From NCBI RefSeq assembly GCF_918797505.1, contig NC_092794.1, positions 79,521,345-79,585,344 on the forward strand: DNA of 64,000 nt, given 5' to 3'. The DNA comes from Bemisia tabaci. Lineage: Eukaryota > Arthropoda > Insecta > Hemiptera > Aleyrodidae. A model generated the notes under the pieces. That model worked only from the letters and a program-made list of their open reading frames with translations, was not told the DNA's origin and made no database searches. The position numbers and the translations under genes are program-made. Below, one piece after another: positions 33,571-43,997 of the stretch (positions within the stretch are counted from its first letter, which is position 1; the number at the start of each line of letters is the position of its first letter).

Positions 33571-35600
33571 CCGGGTGTCCGTAAAGTAACTGAAAAGTGG
33601 GTATAATTTTTGAACAAAAAAGGATATAAGGTCGCGGTTTGTGGCATTCTTCATCATCCAGAGGGGGAAATCTTTCGATGGGGGGTTTTTCTTGGGGGAC
33701 CCCCCTGGGGGGCCCCAAGGGGGGGGGCAACTTTCAAAATTCAAATAGCAACCCCCATTTTTTTAGACATGGTTAAAAAGAACTTAAAAAGACAAGAAAA
33801 ATGACGCAAATAAAATTAAAATCGGTTCACTCGTTCAAAAGTTACAGCCGGTCAAAATTTTAAATTGACCACTTTTCAAAAAATCACCGTTGAGCTCCAA
33901 ATTACCGAAAAAACAAAAACAAACCTGGAATGAAAAATTTGAAAACTGCCCTTTAAGGCAAGGAAGAACAACTGACGTTGTCACAAGTTTGGATGGCATT
34001 GTTTCAAAATAAAATTTCGGAAAATTCAACATGGCGGCAAATTCGAGGAAACGCGAATAATGAAAATTCCAGAAACTGTTATCTTTCAAATACCCTCTAG
34101 TTTAAGGAAATCAGTGGTATCAACTTTTTTTCCTTTATTTGGCCAAGTAAGAGCAATAATTTGCTGACTTTAAAGTTGTCAAGTGGGACGCCTTCAATCG
34201 TTGGAGTATGCGACATCACATGCACAGGATTAAGTGTGCTGTCAAAAAATGAAGCCGATGTGAAAAAGCGCTCCTCCTTTGGGATACTTTAGTAATGTTC
34301 AAGGTCCTCATCGTTAAAAAAGAAGAAAAGAAAAATTGAGCAATATTTTTATTATTATTATTTTTTAAAGTGGAAGATCTTATACCTGATGACCTGTTAT
34401 TCCGACAAATGTTCAAAGTTATCTTCATTTTGCTGCAAACAATAGTAAATTTACAGTAGTAATTGCCTAAATCAGAACGCAGTATGATCAAGAGAACTTA
34501 GCATACTGATTTCAGATTCGTAAATAATGTTACCGATCAGATATTTCATCAGATATTACCTGAAATATCGGTTCCTCAAATCGTGAGGTTGAGGCTGTCA
34601 ATAAGATAATCTCAACTCAGATAATAATCAAGAGTAGAACGGCGTTTTCGGAATTGAAAGCGTAGCAGATATCCTTCTTGCCAACTTGGAGTGCCAGGAA
34701 TTAGAGAATCACAATTATTCTTGCGTTTTCAATTTTCAGATAGAGAAATGTCAAAAATGTCAACCGCCCCTATCCCATCAGGATATACCATGTTTTTTTT
34801 GGCTCACCTAGTTTGTGGGTAAAAATTGCTTAATTTCTCTTTTCTTCTTTTTTGAGGATGAGGACCTTAAACATTACTAAAGTATCCCAAAGGAGGAGCG
34901 CTTTTTCACATCGGCTTCATTTTTTGACAGCACACTTAATCCTGTGCATGTGATGTCGCATACTCCAACGATTGAAGGCGTCCCGCTTGACAACTTTAAA
35001 GTCAGCAAATTATTGCTCTTACTTGGCCAAATAAAGGAAAAAAAGTTGATACCACTGATTTCCTTAAACTAGAGGGTATTTGAAAGATAACAGTTTCTGG
35101 AATTTTCATTATTCGCGTTTCCTCGAATTTGCCGCCATGTTGAATTTTCCGAAATTTTATTTTGAAACAATGCCATCCAAACTTGTGACAACGTCAGTTG
35201 TTCTTCCTTGCCTTAAAGGGCAGTTTTCAAATTTTTCATTCCAGGTTTGTTTTTGTTTTTTCGGTAATTTGGAGCTCAACGGTGATTTTTTGAAAAGTGG
35301 TCAATTTAAAATTTTGACCGGCTGTAACTTTTGAACGAGTGAACCGATTTTAATTTTATTTGCGTCATTTTTCTTGTCTTTTTAAGTTCTTTTTAACCAT
35401 GTCTAAAAAAATGGGGGTTGCTATTTGAATTTTGAAAGTTGCCCCCCCCCCCTTGGGGCCCCCCAGGGGGGTCCACCAAGAAAAACCCCCCATCGAAAGA
35501 TTTCCCCCTCTGGATGATGAAGAATGCCACAAACCGCGACCTTCTATCTTCTTTTGTTCAAAAATTATACCCACTTTTCAGTTACTTTACGGACACCCGG
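33571..35600. mobile_element. 2030-bp long-TIR element inserted in gag (TA target)
   Basis: Starts CCGGGTGTCCGTAAAGTAAC. Inverted arms of about 777 bp (to about 34347, and from about 34824) are near-identical. TA is duplicated at 33569-33570 and 35601-35602. The 480-bp centre has no coding sequence. TA duplication suggests a Tc1/mariner-type mobiliser, but the long arms are unusual for that group. The outer TIR contains C/G-rich blocks (GGGGGACCCCCCTGGGGGGC). A diverged end of the same family is at 940-1244. Confidence 0.88.
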
Positions 35601-38600
35601 TATTAGGCACTGACGCAGAAGAAATTCTTAACACCCTCATCATTACTGACGCTCAAAAGAAAACAGTAGATGGTCTTCTAAAAGTTCTAACTGAATTTGC
35701 CAAGCCTAAACTAAACATAGCTTACTTGTTCAATACGAGAGATCAACAAGAAGGGGAATCATTTTATATGGCAATTAGAAAATTAGCCGAAGATTGTGGA
35801 TTCGAAAAGCTGAGAGATTCACTTATCAGAGACCGAATCATCATAGGCATCCATAATGTTCAACTGAGAGAACGTCTCCTCGGCGAGGAACTGCCGCTAG
35901 AGAAAGTAGTTTCCTTGTGCCTCTCCGTCGAAGCAGGAAAGAAAAGGTCGAATGAAGTCAATCAACCCAAAGCATCAAGTGTTGATCTAGTCAATAGTGG
36001 AAGATTTCAAGGCAACCCCTCAAATCAAGGCAACAACTTCGCTGGACGAGCTCGAAACAACAATTCTGGACAAGGACGAAACAACAACTTTGGACAAGGA
36101 TACAACCATCAAAGCAGGTACAACTCGCCCAATCAACAGCAGCCGTCAAGAATCATTGATTGTCGTTCCTGCGGTCTACAACATCCTGTGCGACAGTGTC
36201 CTGCTTATCGGCAGCAGTGTAAAAAATGCTTGGGTCGAAATCATTTTGAAAAAATGTGCCGTATTAACGAAGTGATTTGTCCTGAAAATTCAGCACCTTC
36301 AGTGCACCTTGATGAAGTCGAAGCTTCAGATTATGTTTATATCTCAGAAATTAGTTGCATTCCACATAATTTTCCAAAGTCCTTTTCAAGTCCCCCTATT
36401 ACTGATTATAATCTGAGCAAGTGCGGTAAAAGCTCTGAAAGTGAAGCGAGTGCGGGTCGCAATCAAAAAGCAAGCTATCAAACGCATCATGCTAATCAAT
36501 CAAATCATGTAAATGTAAATGTAGTTTCTTCCGCTGAGACAAATGAGTTCTGGATGCAACAATTGCTGGTTAATAATTCTTTCATTGATTTCAAAATCGA
36601 CACCGGTGCCGAAATAAATATTTTACCGTGGCATCTTTTTCAAAAAGTTAAGACTTTAAGTGATGATTTAGTTCCCAATACAACAAGGGTTCTGGGATAT
36701 GGCGGAGCTCCTATCGAAACTTTTGGTAACGTAACCTTAAAATGTCAATTACCCAATACTGGTGTTCCTTATACAATTAAGTTCACTGTAACCAAAACAG
36801 GCTCTACCCCTCTGTTAAGCCTACAAACATCAGTACAACTTGGCCTAATTTTTAAAAAACAAATAGATTATGTGTCTGCCTTCACTGATGAGGCTGCAGT
36901 TCTTGCAAAATTTCCCAAACAGTTTTCCGGCGTTGGAGAATTTCCAGACGTAGTTGACTTATTTGTTTCACCTAGTGCAATCCCATCAAATGATCCACCG
37001 AGAAGATTGCCGCATAAAATTAGAACTCCCCTGCGAGATAAATTAAATGCATTACAATCTTTGAACATAATCTCAAATGATGTCAAGAATGTAATATGGT
37101 TCAGTAACCTAGTCGTTGTGGAAAAAGATGATGGATCCATCAGGGTGTGCTTAGATCCTAATCGATTGAATAAACATATTAAAAGAGAACTTTTTCTCAT
37201 ACCATCCTTTGAAGAAATTAAACTTAAACTCACAAACAAAAAGTTGTTCACTGTTCTAGATATTAAGGATGGATTTTGGCATTGTAAATTGTCTCCGGAA
37301 TCAACAAAGTACGTTGGGTTTCACACACCGTTTGGAAGTTTCAAATTTTTGAGACTACCGTTTGGAATAATTTGTGCCTCAGAAATTTTTCAAAAAGTAT
37401 TGACCAAATACTTCGGTGATATTCCGAATGTAATCATCTATTTTGACGATATACTAATTTGTGGTGAAACTGAAGAAGAGCATGACAGAGCTTTTGCAGA
37501 GGTAATGCGAAGAGCAGAAGAACTGAATATTAAGTTTAATAAATCTAAATTTCAATTTAAAAAGACATCTATTAATTACATGGGGCACGTTCTCAATCAG
37601 GAAGGAATTAGCCCAAATCCAGAATACTTGGAGGCCATTTTGCAATTAAAAAATCCAAATAATCGTAAGGAATTACAAAGTTTTTTGGGGAGTGTGAATT
37701 ATGTCCGTGAATATATTCCTCATCTTGCGGACCTGATTCAGCCTTTTCGAGGATTGCTTAAAAAGAATTCAGTGTTCACATGGCAACAGATACATACTGA
37801 GAACTTCAATAAAATAAAAGAGGCAGTTTGTGCAATAAGCAGTCTAGCTAATTTTAACCCAGCGAAAAAGATAACTCTGCAATGTGACGCGTCTCAATTT
37901 GGTCTGGGAGCTTGTCTCTTGCAAGAAAAAAGACCTATAGCTTTTGCGTCTCGTAACTTATCTGATGCGGAATGTCGCTACGCACAGATCGAAAAAGAAC
38001 TTCTCAGTATTGTATTTGGAACCAAACGCTTTCATAACATTGTATATGGTTATAAAATTTATGTTGAAAATGATCATAAACCCTTACAGCCTAGTTTTCA
38101 GAAAAATATTTCTCAAATTATGTCAAATCGCCTACAGAGACTACTACTCAAACTGCTACCATATGACCTAGAAGTAAAATATATTCCAGGAAAAAATATG
38201 TATCTAGCCGATCTGCTCTCAAGAAACTTTTTAAATGGTAAGCCAGAGGATTTTATCCCATTAAATGAGGTGGTTCATTGTATTGAGACCAACTTTGAAT
38301 TATCAACCCCAAAATTCCTAGAACTGCAAAAAGCTACATGTAGTGACCCAATGTTAGAACGTGTGAAGCAAATGCATTTACAAGACTGGAACAGTTGTAA
38401 CGATGAGGCCCTTAAACCTTTCTATAAGATCAGGCATGAAATTGCAATGAATAACGATATTATATATTTTAAAAACCGATTAATCATTCCAACTGAATTA
38501 AAAACAGTTTACCTAAAATTACTGCATGGAGACTCGCATTTAGGGATCAGCAAAACAATAGAAAAGGCTAAATTAATTGTCTACTGGCCTACTTATATCA

Positions 38601-39820
38601 AAGACATAGAAAATTATATAAAAGCGTGTCCCACGTGTAGTAAATTTCTACCAAAAAATGTAAAGGAGCCTTTGATTTCTCACACCATTCCTAACTTGCC
38701 GTTTCACAAGGTAGGATCTGATATAGCAGAGTTTGCAGGAAAATCTTTCTTAATTCTAACTGATTACTACTCGAAATGGCTTGAGGTGAGACCCATGAGA
38801 AATAAAACGTCTTTAGAAGTAATCAGACTTTTTAAAGAGATTTTCAAAATTCACGGTATTCCAGCGCTTGTCATTGCAGATAACCAGCCATTTGGTTCTT
38901 TTGAGTTAAGTCAATTCGCTAAACAGTTCAATTTCAAAATCCAAACATCGAGTCCTAAATACCCACAATCCAATGGCATGGCAGAAAACGGGGTGAAAAG
39001 AGCCAAAATGCTGCTAAGAAAAGTCACAGAAAGCAAAGGCGACTTGGATCTTGCTATTTTGGAATATAACAATTCTCCTATCCCAGCTCTTGGAGCGTCT
39101 CCTGCTCAACTGCTAATGAATCGAGTCCTCCGAACAAATGTACCAGTGTCTCAAAAAGTTTTGGTCCCTCAGATCATCAATGTCTCAGAAAAAATGAGGG
39201 AACATCAGAGAAAAACAGAGAGTCACTATAACCAAAGTAGTAAACCTAAACAAGAGTTTCTAGAGAATGAAAAGATCTTCATTAGAGAACAAAATGACCG
39301 CTGGTATCCAGGGAGAATAATTAAAAAGTTGGAAGCTCCAAGATCATCTCTAGTATCTAAGGAAGACGGGGGAACCATTGTACGAAACTCAAAATTTCTA
39401 AGGAAAAATTATTGTAATTCTAGAACAGAAAACGATGTTAACCCCTACTTGTTTTATTTACCACAAGGGAACACTAATAATGAACATAACATAAATGCTG
39501 CTAATCAGGTTGCTCCAATTCAAACTTTCAATCTGGCTCCTCCGATTAAAAATCCAACTGAAAATTCCCTTAACTCTGTCTCATCAGATGACTCTAGTGA
39601 AATCACTGTAATTGAACCTAATGTGCCAAAAGAAAAAGTCACAAATGAGGAGACAGAAAGTACAGATGAAGAAGATTTTTTGGGATTTGAGACAGAACCA
39701 AGCACTTCAACACCTAAGGAGGTCATAAATATTAATAAGAATAGCCCATTCAATCAAAAATTAAGACATGGTGGACGAGGTATTCCCAAAAAACTCGGAA
39801 ATGACTTTGTAAGGAAGTGA
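35432..39820 (+). CDS. gypsy gag (C-terminal part)-pol polyprotein
   Basis: An uninterrupted frame of 1462 codons. The first 57 codons lie in the TIR element and start at TTG, so they are not part of the retroelement protein. Gag resumes at 35603. Two CCHC-type zinc knuckles begin near residues 244 and 263. An aspartic protease motif DTGAE is at 390, RT YFDD at 670-673, RNase H CDAS at 818, an integrase HHCC finger at about 1032-1069 and integrase D1097, D1150, E1185. Protease-RT-RNase H-integrase order identifies Ty3/gypsy. The second integrase Asp is followed by NQPF instead of the usual NGPQ, and 34 residues separate D1150 and E1185, so a residue may have been lost. The pol enzymes are otherwise intact. 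The polyprotein would copy RNA to DNA and integrate it. Confidence 0.9.
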   Translation: MKVAPPPLGPPRGVHQEKPPIERFPPLDDEECHKPRPSIFFCSKIIPTFQLLYGHPVLGTDAEEILNTLIITDAQKKTVDGLLKVLTEFAKPKLNIAYLFNTRDQQEGESFYMAIRKLAEDCGFEKLRDSLIRDRIIIGIHNVQLRERLLGEELPLEKVVSLCLSVEAGKKRSNEVNQPKASSVDLVNSGRFQGNPSNQGNNFAGRARNNNSGQGRNNNFGQGYNHQSRYNSPNQQQPSRIIDCRSCGLQHPVRQCPAYRQQCKKCLGRNHFEKMCRINEVICPENSAPSVHLDEVEASDYVYISEISCIPHNFPKSFSSPPITDYNLSKCGKSSESEASAGRNQKASYQTHHANQSNHVNVNVVSSAETNEFWMQQLLVNNSFIDFKIDTGAEINILPWHLFQKVKTLSDDLVPNTTRVLGYGGAPIETFGNVTLKCQLPNTGVPYTIKFTVTKTGSTPLLSLQTSVQLGLIFKKQIDYVSAFTDEAAVLAKFPKQFSGVGEFPDVVDLFVSPSAIPSNDPPRRLPHKIRTPLRDKLNALQSLNIISNDVKNVIWFSNLVVVEKDDGSIRVCLDPNRLNKHIKRELFLIPSFEEIKLKLTNKKLFTVLDIKDGFWHCKLSPESTKYVGFHTPFGSFKFLRLPFGIICASEIFQKVLTKYFGDIPNVIIYFDDILICGETEEEHDRAFAEVMRRAEELNIKFNKSKFQFKKTSINYMGHVLNQEGISPNPEYLEAILQLKNPNNRKELQSFLGSVNYVREYIPHLADLIQPFRGLLKKNSVFTWQQIHTENFNKIKEAVCAISSLANFNPAKKITLQCDASQFGLGACLLQEKRPIAFASRNLSDAECRYAQIEKELLSIVFGTKRFHNIVYGYKIYVENDHKPLQPSFQKNISQIMSNRLQRLLLKLLPYDLEVKYIPGKNMYLADLLSRNFLNGKPEDFIPLNEVVHCIETNFELSTPKFLELQKATCSDPMLERVKQMHLQDWNSCNDEALKPFYKIRHEIAMNNDIIYFKNRLIIPTELKTVYLKLLHGDSHLGISKTIEKAKLIVYWPTYIKDIENYIKACPTCSKFLPKNVKEPLISHTIPNLPFHKVGSDIAEFAGKSFLILTDYYSKWLEVRPMRNKTSLEVIRLFKEIFKIHGIPALVIADNQPFGSFELSQFAKQFNFKIQTSSPKYPQSNGMAENGVKRAKMLLRKVTESKGDLDLAILEYNNSPIPALGASPAQLLMNRVLRTNVPVSQKVLVPQIINVSEKMREHQRKTESHYNQSSKPKQEFLENEKIFIREQNDRWYPGRIIKKLEAPRSSLVSKEDGGTIVRNSKFLRKNYCNSRTENDVNPYLFYLPQGNTNNEHNINAANQVAPIQTFNLAPPIKNPTENSLNSVSSDDSSEITVIEPNVPKEKVTNEETESTDEEDFLGFETEPSTSTPKEVININKNSPFNQKLRHGGRGIPKKLGNDFVRK

Positions 39821-39959
39821 ATTAATTAGAGTGCTACCTGATGTACTAATATGAAAAAACTGTGTATCAAAGCAAGTGACTACTCATTTCTTCCTGTGTA
39901 TTTGCCTCGTGAACAATGTTCAATCTATTTAATTGTGATATTGATTTTAATTAATGTAT

Positions 39960-40800
39960 AAAATGAAACTGGTCAAATGAAATACCAATTTAAAAGTACC
40001 TATGACTGGGGTTCCCACCCCTAACCTTTGAATTGTAATTATCTCAAGTAAATTAGTGGTAACATAAGTTACTCAATACGCCCAATAGCGACATTAAGTG
40101 TATCTAAGCCAATGGCTACATTAATAATTCATTACGCCCAATGGCTACATTAATAATTCATTACGCCCAATGGCGACATTATTAGTTTCTCAGCCCAATG
40201 GCTACATAAATAATTCATTACGCCCAATGGCGACATTATCAGTTTCTAAGCCCAATGGCTACATAAATAATTCATTACGCCCAATGGCGACATTATCAGT
40301 TTCAAAGCCCAATGGCTACATAAATAATTCATTACGCCCAATGGCGACATTATTTTCTCAGCCCAATGGCTTTTTGATTTTTATAAAATGAAACTAGTCA
40401 AATGAAATACCAATTTAAAAGTACCTATGACTGGGGTTCCCACCCCTAACCTTTGAATTGTAATTATCTCAAGTAAATTAGTGGTAACATAAGTTACTCA
40501 ATACGCCCAATAGTGACATTAAGTGTATCTAAGCCAATGGCTACATTAATAATTCATTACGCCCAATGGCGACATTATTAGTTTCTCAGCCCAATGGCTA
40601 CATTAATAATTCATTACGCCCAATGGCGACATTATTAGTTTTTCAGCCCAATGGCTACATAAATAATTCATTACGCCCAATGGCGACATTATCAGTTTCT
40701 AAGCCCAATGGCTACATAAATAATTCATTACGCCCAATGGCGACATTATTATTTTCTCAGCCCAATGGCTACATTACTAAGCTCCATACAGCTTTATTTT
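39960..40800 (+). repeat. 57-bp tandem arrays in the gypsy 3' region
   Basis: Units of about 57 bp carry CCCAATGGCTACAT and CCCAATGGCGACATTA. They form two arrays, about 40070-40380 and 40500-40790. The arrays are themselves part of a larger duplication: the sequence from about 39959 recurs from about 40386 (period about 426 bp, starting AAAATGAAACTGGTCAAATG). Because 57 is divisible by 3, frames through the arrays stay open and encode a 19-residue repeat. Confidence 0.85.
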
Positions 40801-40858
40801 GCTCAGAAAGCAACATGAATGTGGAAATATCCCACACATAATCACGCACCAAGTGCTT

Positions 40859-40863
<5 letters not shown>

Positions 40864-40897
<34 letters not shown>

Positions 40898-40903
40898 GGG
40901 AGG
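40864..40903 (+). other. A tract and polypurine tract before the 3' LTR
   Basis: A run of about 30 A, then TCGGGAGG directly before TGCAG of the LTR. The purine stretch is the likely plus-strand primer. Confidence 0.6.
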
Positions 40904-41093
40904 TGCAGTAAGGCTATGTGGCATCATGGCCTTACTCAATAGGGTGTGTGCCCGACCTGGCAACGGGGCACCCACAGACAGGCAGGCCACTAGCCAGAGC
41001 CAGGCCCTTCCTGTTCAAGTCGTGATCTCGTGATAATAAACATCTTTGAGTGATCATCAGCGTCTCATTTATTTCGGCTACCGACCCACATCA
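40904..41093 (+). repeat. 3' LTR
   Basis: 190 bp, TGCAGTAAGG to CCCACATCA, followed by the duplicated ATTGA at 41094. Confidence 0.92.
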
Positions 41094-41294
41094 ATTGAGA
41101 AGCCCAATTTATGGCTCTTAAGCTGGCCAACTGATGAAGTATAACAAAACTCAAATCGATATGGAATATGGATCCCTCGGCGTGACCTTTGCTTTGTATT
41201 CCAATGTATCAGCCAGAACTGAATATTCACCCTCTCGGTCGTACACTGATACTCATATTGAAGGTTCTCTTTAATGAAAATGTTGTGGAATATT

Positions 41295-41433
41295 TGGACT
41301 GCATTTTGCAAATTGGAACTATAAATTCTGCCTCTTCTGGAAAAACACTTATATGCTTTGGGAAACAACTGGCACATACGTTATTTTTAAACCGGGCTAG
41401 AATTTATTGTTCCAAATTGCAAAATGTAGTCCA
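41295..41433. mobile_element. 139-bp MITE
   Basis: TGGACTGCATTTTGCAAATT and inverse, with GGAACTATAAATTCT inside. Same length and design as 49694-49832. Confidence 0.7.
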
Positions 41434-42037
41434 TTTGACTTTGATATATGGGTGAATTCAAATAAGGGTCAAATTCCAGGTTCTATTTCCTCCCAAAATT
41501 TTTTTGTGAATTTTTGGGCAAACCAAACTTTATTTTGACTATCATTAGGTGTAGACTTAGGAAATATAGCTCGTCGAGCTTAATAGTTTGGCTTAAACCC
41601 GAATTTCCACCGTCAAGTGTATCACTTCCCAAAATTTGCTCTAATTTTGCCTGATTTCCCAAATTTTCGTCCCAGAGGTGACATATGATACTTTTAATTG
41701 AAAATTGAACACAATTGTCATAAAAGCACCATCGAGCACTAAATTAAAGCATAATTGAAAACATGTAACCCTTTCATATCTTGCAGAACCAAAAAAATTG
41801 AGGAAAAATCATCCGTCATGAAAGATATCTGGAGCTTATTCTGCTTGTCTTTTAGACAGTTCCGTCTGTTATCAAAATTCGCACTGTTTTCCTTTAACAC
41901 GAGAAGAAGCTTTTATTTCTTGGAATATTGCAGTACAAAATGGATCAAAAACATCGAATTTTAAAACTTCGAGTGGGCGTGTACCCGCTGAAGTGGAGAT
42001 AAAGCCAGGAAAAGTTTGAGTACTAACACCGGTCAAC

Positions 42038-42074
<37 letters not shown>

Positions 42075-42404
42075 ATTTTCCGAAGATTTGCCAATGGTTT
42101 TGGAGTAGATTTTTGGCGCTGATTCTGAAGAACACCTCCATTTAACTGTATCAGTGCGATTTATCCTGGGAAAGTTCGGAATTTTTCCGGAGCAATCGGA
42201 ATTTTCCTTAAAAATCTAGCTTTTCCAGTAGAGTCAATTTTCCGGAAGAATCTATGCACGATGGAAAAAACCCAGGAATTTTTCGATTTCGTAGCTTAAG
42301 ATACATAAGAAACCCTATTGCACCCCTATTAAAATTTCCTTTCTTTTCCTAATACCAAGGTTTTCCGGTCCAGTTTCATTAAAATCAATTAGTTAGTCAC
42401 CGAG

Positions 42405-43115
42405 ATAGTGTTTTAAGCCACGACCACCATCTTAGATTTTCGAATCTTGGAAATTTGACTAAAATTCGAGTTCCCCATTCAAAAATACCCGCGGGTACCA
42501 AGTTTCGCGTAAATCGCTTGATTAGGCGCTGAGGTAGCATTTTAGGCCATGTCCGCCATCTTGGATTTTTGAATTATGAAAATTCGACTAAAAATTCAAG
42601 TTCCCCATTGAAAAATACCCCCGGGTACCAAATTTCACTTTAATCGACTGATTAGGTGCTAAGATAGCATTTTAGGCCACGTCCGCCATCTTGGATTTTC
42701 GAATTTTGAAAATTCGACTAAAAATTCGAGTTTCCCATTGCAAAATACCTCCGGGTACCAAGTTTCGCGTAAATCGATTGATTAGCGCTGAGATAGCATT
42801 TTAGGTCATGTCCGCCATCTTGGATTTTCGAATTTTGAAAATTCGACTAAAAATTCAAGTTCTCCATCAAAAAATACCCCCGTGTACCAAGTTTCACTTA
42901 AATCGGTCGAAAAGAGCGTCTACAGGGCTTAAACAAACAAGTCTCAGTTGATTAGGCGCTGCGATAGCATTTTAGGTCATGTCCGCCATCTTGGATTTTC
43001 GAATTTTCAAAATTCTACTAAAAATTCGAGTTCCCCGTTGAAAAATACCCCCGGGTACCAAGTTTCACTTAAATCGGTAGAAAAGAGCGCCTACAGGGCT
43101 TAAACAAGCAAGTCT
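42405..43115. repeat. 130-bp tandem repeat, five units
   Basis: TCCGCCATCTTGGATTTT recurs at about 42552, 42682, 42811 and 42982, with an older unit near 42425. Constant neighbours are GATAGCATTTTAGG, AAAATTCGACTAAAAATTC and CCGGGTACCAAGTTTC. The last units gained about 42 bp (AAAGAGCGTCTACAGGGC). Not coding. Confidence 0.85.
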
Positions 43116-43140
43116 CGCAGTTGTAACAGTTTTCCACACT

Positions 43141-43228
43141 GTCCCACTTAACTGGGACATGGGACAGGATGGAAACATATGGGACAGGATGGAACGGGAC
43201 AAGATGGAACGGGACAGGATGGAATAAG
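43141..43228. repeat. GGGACAGGATGGAAC minisatellite
   Basis: About five units of roughly 15 bp with small changes. It lies just beyond the 130-bp array. Confidence 0.85.
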
Positions 43229-43997
43229 CTGTTTTTTAAGCTTATCTCTAACAGTAAAGACAATTTTGGTGTTTTTTTTCACGGAATATTTAGTAGCACA
43301 TCCTAGAGGATCGGAGTAAGAGAAAATTTTCCCTAACGCATACTTCGAAAGTATTTTACGAGCTGATATTAGTGTGTGTGTGTGTATGCTTGACGCCCTG
43401 TTAGTTATCGTGCATAGAATTCTGTTTGGCATCGTTAATGGCGTTATTCTTGCACAAAAATTTGCGAATTTCAGAATTTTTGCCTTCTACGACGTGTGAA
43501 CTATTCAATCAAAACAAAAAAAGTCGTTTTTGGAAAAACCTCAAGGTTACGGCAATCATTTAGAGCTTATTACATCGTTCTATGTCTCTCCTGACTGTTG
43601 CTGACTGTTGCTCGGGACAATGATTCTAGGGCGTGAAAAAGTTATTGATGGAGCAAAAAAAAATTGACATATTTTTTTTCTCAAATTCAAAAGCATTACC
43701 TATCATCTCCGATAAAGTTTTCTCAAATAATCACTTTGGTTATGCTGCAACATCGATTTAAAGTCAAGAACCAGGCACGGGGGACACGCAAATTTGGGAC
43801 AAATATAGGCAATTTGCACATTCAAAGTTCTCCTAAATTTTTATTTCAGTCCAAATAAAGTGGGAAATAGCATGTAATAGTCAACAATAGTGTGGAAAAT
43901 GAGAAAAAAATTTGATTTGCCCATGTTTCTCAGATTATGACGATTAAAACAGCTCGGGACACCAGATTAGACGCTTATTTGAACTCACCCATATATC

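Larger units (their letters stand above)
32872..41093 (+). mobile_element. full-length Ty3/gypsy LTR retrotransposon
   Basis: Two 190-bp LTRs, the 5-bp duplication ATTGA (32867-32871 and 41094-41098), a primer-binding region just inside the 5' LTR, a gag-pol frame with protease, RT, RNase H, integrase order (the Ty3/gypsy order), a long 3' tandem array and a purine stretch before the 3' LTR. Subtracting the 2030-bp TIR element in gag leaves about 6.2 kb. The LTRs differ at about four positions in 190, so the insertion is fairly young. No env-like frame was recognised. Confidence 0.93.
41443..43997. mobile_element. candidate 2.55-kb element
   Basis: GATATATGGGTGAATTCAAA on the left and GAACTCACCCATATATC on the right give a TIR of about 24 bp with weaker similarity inward. 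The interior holds a poly(T) tract (42040-42073) and the tandem arrays listed separately. The flanks show no convincing duplication. Confidence 0.4.

Noticed and set aside
35432..35602. Start of the long pol frame
   Set aside because: The first 57 codons begin at TTG and lie in the TIR of the inserted element; they are not gag.
40070..40800. CRISPR-like regular array
   Set aside because: Adjacent units are similar over their whole length with no unique spacers, in a eukaryotic retrotransposon.
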